Positions 15,572 through 18,889 of a stretch of DNA of 18,889 nt are shown piece by piece. The stretch is from contig CAZCBJ010000059.1 of the NCBI GenBank assembly GCA_964496705.1, forward strand, positions 1-18,889, written 5' to 3'. A program made the translations under genes and the position numbers. The notes beneath the pieces were generated by a model. That model ran no database searches. It had not been told where the DNA came from and saw only the letters and a list, made by a program, of their open reading frames with translations. The DNA is from CAZCBJ01 sp964496705 (GTDB lineage: Bacteria; Chloroflexota; Anaerolineae; Anaerolineales; Anaerolineaceae). Position 1 is the first letter of the stretch. Every line of letters starts with the position of its first letter.

Positions 15572-16324
15572 TTAAGCCGATTCAAGCGCAGCCAACGCCT
15601 CCGCGGAAATGCGCAGGTTGGAATACACGCTTTGCACATCATCCATATCTTCGAGCGTCTCAATGGTGCGCATGACCTGCAAGGTCTGATCAACCGCAAG
15701 ATCCATTTCCTGGTTGGGCAGCATCCGTAGACCGGATTCCTCGGGAGTGTATCCAGCCTTTCGAAGACCATCACTCAGAATTTTGTATACCTCCACCGGC
15801 CCAATGATTTCAACCACTTCCACATCTGAGGTGACATCATCTGCACCACACTCAACAGCGATTTCAAACAACTTGTCAAAGTCAATATTGGCAGCAGCGA
15901 AAGAGAAATAAGCTGCCCGTGTAAACTGCCAACCAACCGAACCCGCTTCGCCCAGATTTCCTCCCGCGCGCGACAGGGCGTGTCTGACCTCAGCCACGGT
16001 TCGATTTCTATTTTCGGTTACACACTCAATCATCAACGCCACCCCGTGAGGCGCATATCCTTCATAAATGATCTCATCAAAAGTGCCTTCCTTGCCTTCA
16101 CCGGTCGCACGTTTGATTGCCCTTTCAATACTGTCTTTGGGCATATTTTGGGACCGCGCTTTGTCTACCGCCAGGCGTAGCCGAAAATTATTGTCGATAT
16201 CTCCCCCGCCTGCTCGCGCCGCCATCGAGATTTCGCGCGCCAATTTTGTATACACTTGACCGCGTTTCGCATCGCTCGCGCCTTTCTTCCGTCTGATGGT
16301 CGCCCAATGAGAATGACCCGACAT
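15572..16324 (-). CDS. yebC: YebC/PmpR-family DNA-binding or translation factor
   Basis: A 250-residue protein of normal length beginning MSGHSHWATIRRKKGASDAK, followed by NFRLRLAVDKARSQNMPKD, IYEGYAPHGVALMIE and NRNRTVAEVRHALSRAGGNLG. All are hallmark YebC blocks. Members have been described as transcription regulators and, more recently, as factors that relieve ribosome stalling on proline stretches. The start at 16324 is preceded by GAGGAGG. The frame is open to 16357 but that extension is not conserved. It leads the yebC-ruvC-methyltransferase-ruvA unit; a yebC-ruvC pairing is common in bacteria. Confidence 0.95.
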   Translation of the reverse strand: MSGHSHWATIRRKKGASDAKRGQVYTKLAREISMAARAGGGDIDNNFRLRLAVDKARSQNMPKDSIERAIKRATGEGKEGTFDEIIYEGYAPHGVALMIECVTENRNRTVAEVRHALSRAGGNLGEAGSVGWQFTRAAYFSFAAANIDFDKLFEIAVECGADDVTSDVEVVEIIGPVEVYKILSDGLRKAGYTPEESGLRMLPNQEMDLAVDQTLQVMRTIETLEDMDDVQSVYSNLRISAEALAALESA

Positions 16325-16368
16325 GGTTCGTCCTCCTCTAGTGTTCTGGATAAGCAAAGAATAGCAAA

Positions 16369-16377
16369 ATTATACCA
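16369..16377 (-). promoter_or_regulatory. Extended -10 promoter of the yebC-ruv operon
   Basis: TGGTATAAT on the minus strand is a perfect extended -10. The -35 region is weak (CTGTTG, 17 bp upstream). The leader would be about 38 nt and includes the GAGGAGG ribosome binding site. Confidence 0.6.
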
Positions 16378-16483
16378 TGCCAGCCAATCATCAACAGCAA
16401 GAAACGCATCTCTGGCATTTGCCTAAAAAATATTCACACAACTAACAAAATTGCAAGCCGCTTTTATTATCTCGCGGGAAACA

Positions 16484-16512
16484 TTGGCAAAAAAAGGATT
16501 TATTACTACAAT
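16484..16512 (+). promoter_or_regulatory. Promoter of the sortase-like gene
   Basis: TTGGCA (16484-16489) and TACAAT (16507-16512) are separated by exactly 17 bp, each one mismatch from consensus. Transcription would start near 16519, about 39 nt before the ATG. No ribosome binding site is visible in the leader. Confidence 0.6.
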
Positions 16513-16557
16513 AAATCTTGATTATTACCAAAAACAAACTTACCCCTTATTTACCAC

Positions 16558-17292
16558 ATGAAAAATATTCTATCGCTTGCTTTACTGGTTTGCTTTTCAT
16601 TTTGGATTTTCTTGATTGGTCACGGATTCACCTACTACGTACCAGTTACCACTGGTGAACAACTGCGCGATATTGAAAACCAGGTCACCCAAGATAATAA
16701 CCTGTTGTTTTTTTTTGAAACTGTAAAAAATGGAGATCCCAATTCTCTGGTTGGCCTGTATTCTGAAAGTATCTTGGCATATAAGATCATCCAACAGCCT
16801 GCTCAGAATCCCGGTTTCGTTTCAGAACAAGATGGGGTCGTGACCCAATTCAAGCTTGCCGAAATGTACAACACCATTGGACTTCTTGCTCACAATTATC
16901 TGGCTGGGACAAGCTTCTCCTTGTTACAAAAAGGTCAGATTGTATCAGTTGTATTTGGAGATGGATCTATGAGAAATTACCAGGTGACAAAGGTGGAATC
17001 CTACCAGGCGCTGTCACCTGATGATCCTTATTCGAATTTTATTAGACAATCTGATTTGTCCAGTGAAGTCATCAGCTCCACCCAACTTTTCGAGCAAACG
17101 TATGCACTTGGAAACCAATTAATTTTGCAAACCTGCATAGCCCAAGGAGATGAAGACTCCTGGGGCCGCTTATTTGTGTTTGCTAAACCGGTATCTAAAG
17201 GGTTTGTTTGGCAGATCAATTCGGCAAAACACGGCTCGCTATTCGGTTCATCGATTTCCTCACGCGGGTTGGCAGTTTCCGGTAAAAATTAG
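16558..17292 (+). CDS. Membrane-anchored sortase-like protein (His-Cys-Arg triad)
   Basis: A 244-residue protein that I cannot assign to a named gene. Residues 4-24 form one hydrophobic segment (signal anchor), and the remainder should lie outside the cell. The pattern GLLAHNYLAG (H112), a beta-rich stretch with GDGSMRNYQVTKVESYQAL, LILQTC (C193) and SWGRLFVFA (R204) matches the order and surroundings of the sortase His, Cys and Arg. Sortases cleave a sorting signal through a Cys thioester and transfer the protein to wall or pilus. The region around residues 135-180 is less sortase-like, so it may be a divergent class or a pseudo-enzyme. It faces a broken sortase gene 6 nt away, near a LIPVTG surface protein, which supports a role in anchoring. 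No ribosome binding site is visible. Confidence 0.6.
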   Translation: MKNILSLALLVCFSFWIFLIGHGFTYYVPVTTGEQLRDIENQVTQDNNLLFFFETVKNGDPNSLVGLYSESILAYKIIQQPAQNPGFVSEQDGVVTQFKLAEMYNTIGLLAHNYLAGTSFSLLQKGQIVSVVFGDGSMRNYQVTKVESYQALSPDDPYSNFIRQSDLSSEVISSTQLFEQTYALGNQLILQTCIAQGDEDSWGRLFVFAKPVSKGFVWQINSAKHGSLFGSSISSRGLAVSGKN

Positions 17293-17298
17293 CATTTT

Positions 17299-18146
17299 TT
17301 ATTGAACAACCCCACTGCGCGGCATGGCTACAATGATAAGCCGATGCGTATTCGACTCATACGGCCAACAGGTTACCAATGTCAATCGTTGGTCATCGGA
17401 TGGCTGAATCCACCGTGAATTATCCAGTCGCGTAGGGAGATCAACATATTTTTCCGGCAAAATGACCTTATTGGTCACCAAATATTCCATATACCTAATA
17501 CCAGAATACACCTGTATATAATCCCCGTTTTAAGGTCCACCAGACGACGAAACACTTCGCCTTCGGTATTGTGATGACCATTCAAAACAAGATTACCCTC
17601 TTCGCCCAATAGGGCTGAGTTATTATGCCACCCTGCCGCATACTCATCCGGGGCTTGCCACTGGTCAAAGTATTGCGCCCCTGATTTCAGAATAGTGAAT
17701 GTGGCATAGATAATTGGCGCATCTAACTGGATGGCCGGTATGACGATGTGTGTGGGAACGCCTGTGAAATCATCGTCTAGCGCGTTCTTCAGATCACTTT
17801 TATTCTCGTGAACCATATCTGGGCTTGGGCTATCTTGAACAAACTCTTTTCCCAGTTGTTCGGGTTTCACAAAAATTGAGTCTGAATGATTGATTGTATC
17901 GGATAAAACCATGTTGGGCGCATCGACAGATTTCGCATACTCCACAGGTACCATGTCAATCTTCTCGTCAACCGGCACCAGATAAGGCGCAAACCCTTCA
18001 TCCGTCGCTGACAACGTCCTTCCCTCAAGAATTTGCCCCAATTCCTGCATAGAGGCGACAAAATCATGAAAACCCCAAAACAATATCAACAGCCCAAGTG
18101 CAACAATCATATTTGGTCTGAATTTGATGTCGTTTCGGGGTTTCAT
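17299..18146 (-). pseudogene. Sortase gene interrupted by a one-base frameshift
   Basis: The first frame (18146 down to 17475) has a membrane anchor at residues 12-31, a variable linker, then the sortase core HIVIPAIQLDAPI, AGWHNNSALLGEEGN and LNGHH with catalytic H191. After T207-G208 the frame goes astray. A second frame (17299-17511) continues the core as YSGIRYMEYLV, TLVTC and HRLIIVA, carrying the catalytic Cys and Arg. Adding one G to the run at 17523-17526 joins them as KTGDYIQVYSG, giving a sortase of about 282 residues with H191, C260 and R269. The core resembles class D/E-type sortases. GAGG precedes ATG. It lies directly downstream of the surface protein gene, across an inverted repeat. 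It may be a true pseudogene, a sequencing error in the homopolymer, or a frameshifted product. Confidence 0.8.
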
Positions 18147-18157
18147 TTCAACCTCGC

Positions 18158-18209
18158 AGGGTTATCTTGAGACCTCCTTACACTGCAGCGGTGATCTCAA
18201 GATAACCCT
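18158..18209. repeat. Perfect 15-bp inverted repeat between surface protein and sortase genes
   Basis: AGGGTTATCTTGAGA (18158-18172) and its exact reverse complement (18195-18209) enclose a 22-nt loop. In the direction of the two genes it lies 14 nt after the surface protein stop and ends 11 nt before the sortase ATG. No T run follows on the minus-strand side, so it is not a classic intrinsic terminator. It could be a partial terminator, an RNA processing or stability element, or an operator. The minus-strand loop contains AAGGAGG, a strong ribosome-binding-like sequence with no start codon at a fitting distance. Confidence 0.7.
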
Positions 18210-18223
18210 AAGAAAAATTCTGA

Positions 18224-18889
18224 TCAATCTGTGATCTTCCGTCCGATACCCTGTAGGACGATTGCCAGGCCAAGGAATACAAATCCTAAATTTAAGAACA
18301 TCTTTTGAACAAATCCCATGGCTGGAAGCAAGGGTTGGCTCATATCCGCACCCGTTACCGGGATCAACACATTACCCCCGGCTGCCGGTGGAGGCAGGGT
18401 AGGCAGGCTGGAAACAGGGGTTGGAAATTCATCACCCTGGGGGGTTTTTGTGGGATCAGATTGCGGGGTTTTTCCAGGTTTATCAGGCGTACGAGTGGGA
18501 TCGACGGGTTTGGTCGGCGTGAATGTGAAAGTAGGTTTGGGCGTCGCCGTCGACGGCAGACAAAATTCACCGTTGGTCTGTTGGATCTGGTGTGGTGTGT
18601 TATCTACATACCAGGTCACTGTTACCGTGAAGGTACCGAGCGGTGACTTGTGGAACATCAGACTGCTCAGGGCGTCAACAACTCCGCTGCCGGATGAACC
18701 ATCTGTGGATTCCCACTCAAAACTCACCGGGAAAGGATTGGGATTAACCACTGTCCACTCAATACCATCTAACACACATTCATATAAAATACGCAGTGAG
18801 TCGGGCAAAGGGGTGACTGTGGGTGTAAAGGTTGCCGTGCTGGTCGGTGTGGCCGTAAAAGTGGCAGTGTTGGTCGGTGTCGCTGTGGG
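18224..18889 (-). CDS. Sortase-anchored surface protein with LIPVTG signal, C-terminal part
   Basis: The frame is open to the right edge, so the N-terminus and signal peptide are outside the window. In order, the visible protein has a Thr/Pro-rich region with two 10-residue repeats; an 85-residue beta-rich module bounded by cysteines (ECVLDG and EFCLPS) that may form a disulfide; a Pro/Thr/Lys-rich stalk (PTKPVDPTRTPDKPGK); LIPVTG at 18350-18367; a hydrophobic helix; and the short charged tail GRKITD. This layout is that of a cell-wall-sorted protein with an LPxTG-like signal. The NPNPFPVSFEW stretch resembles repeats in Chloroflexota surface proteins. The nearby sortase genes are the likely partners. 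Function is unknown; an envelope or stalk protein is inferred. A TTG at 18808 is not needed as a start. Confidence 0.82.
   Translation of the reverse strand, partial: PTATPTNTATFTATPTSTATFTPTVTPLPDSLRILYECVLDGIEWTVVNPNPFPVSFEWESTDGSSGSGVVDALSSLMFHKSPLGTFTVTVTWYVDNTPHQIQQTNGEFCLPSTATPKPTFTFTPTKPVDPTRTPDKPGKTPQSDPTKTPQGDEFPTPVSSLPTLPPPAAGGNVLIPVTGADMSQPLLPAMGFVQKMFLNLGFVFLGLAIVLQGIGRKITD
18824..18883 (-). repeat. Two 30-nt tandem repeats encoding Thr/Pro-rich decapeptides
   Basis: Two adjacent units encode ATPTNTATFT and ATPTSTATFT. They differ mostly at third codon positions, plus Asn/Ser. A third, partial unit may begin before the window edge (PT at the edge). Such TATPT arrays form extended, possibly glycosylated stalks on surface proteins. 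Confidence 0.75.

Noticed and set aside
17284..17298. AAAAAT-TAGC-ATTTTT hairpin between the convergent sortase-like and sortase genes as a terminator
   Set aside because: The stem is only A-T pairs and too weak to call a terminator.

Overview
This 18.9 kb window looks like ordinary chromosome from a bacterium of the Chloroflexota, most likely class Anaerolineae. That placement is an inference. It rests on the overall protein style, the Thr/Pro-rich repeats and LIPVTG sorting signal of the surface protein at the right edge, the sortase genes beside it, and the pairing of a B12-binding radical SAM protein with its DUF2344 partner. No IS element, phage gene, CRISPR array or rRNA was found.

Left part (1-2415, minus strand): folC followed by lon, read leftwards as a two-gene unit from a good promoter. 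The lon gene runs off the left edge.

Plus-strand block (2464-8054): DUF503 protein, a short-chain dehydrogenase relative lacking the catalytic Tyr and Lys, a B12-binding radical SAM protein and its DUF2344 partner, and a PrsW-type membrane protease, all closely spaced. Then come tRNA-Arg(CCG) and the NADH/NAD+-sensing repressor Rex.

Minus-strand block (8051-16377): the order of transcription is yebC, ruvC, a TrmH/SpoU-family RNA methyltransferase and ruvA. A fresh promoter at 13613-13641 then serves atpA, atpG, atpD, atpC and an MreB-like gene. The ATP synthase cluster encodes only alpha, gamma, beta and epsilon; delta and all F0 genes are absent. The alpha subunit carries an insertion of about 50 residues. 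The MreB-like protein has lost the residues used for ATP hydrolysis. rex and the mreB-like gene converge and share a CTAG at their stops.

Right part (16484-18889): a small cell-surface anchoring locus. A plus-strand gene encodes a membrane-anchored protein with a sortase-like His/Cys/Arg triad, not obviously a classical sortase. Facing it on the minus strand are a sortase gene broken by a one-base deletion in a G run, and upstream of that a surface protein with Thr/Pro repeats, a two-Cys beta-rich module, a Pro-rich stalk, an LIPVTG motif, a transmembrane helix and a short charged tail. A perfect 15-bp inverted repeat lies between substrate and sortase. This locus and the altered MreB/alpha-subunit features of the atp operon are the parts most worth following up.
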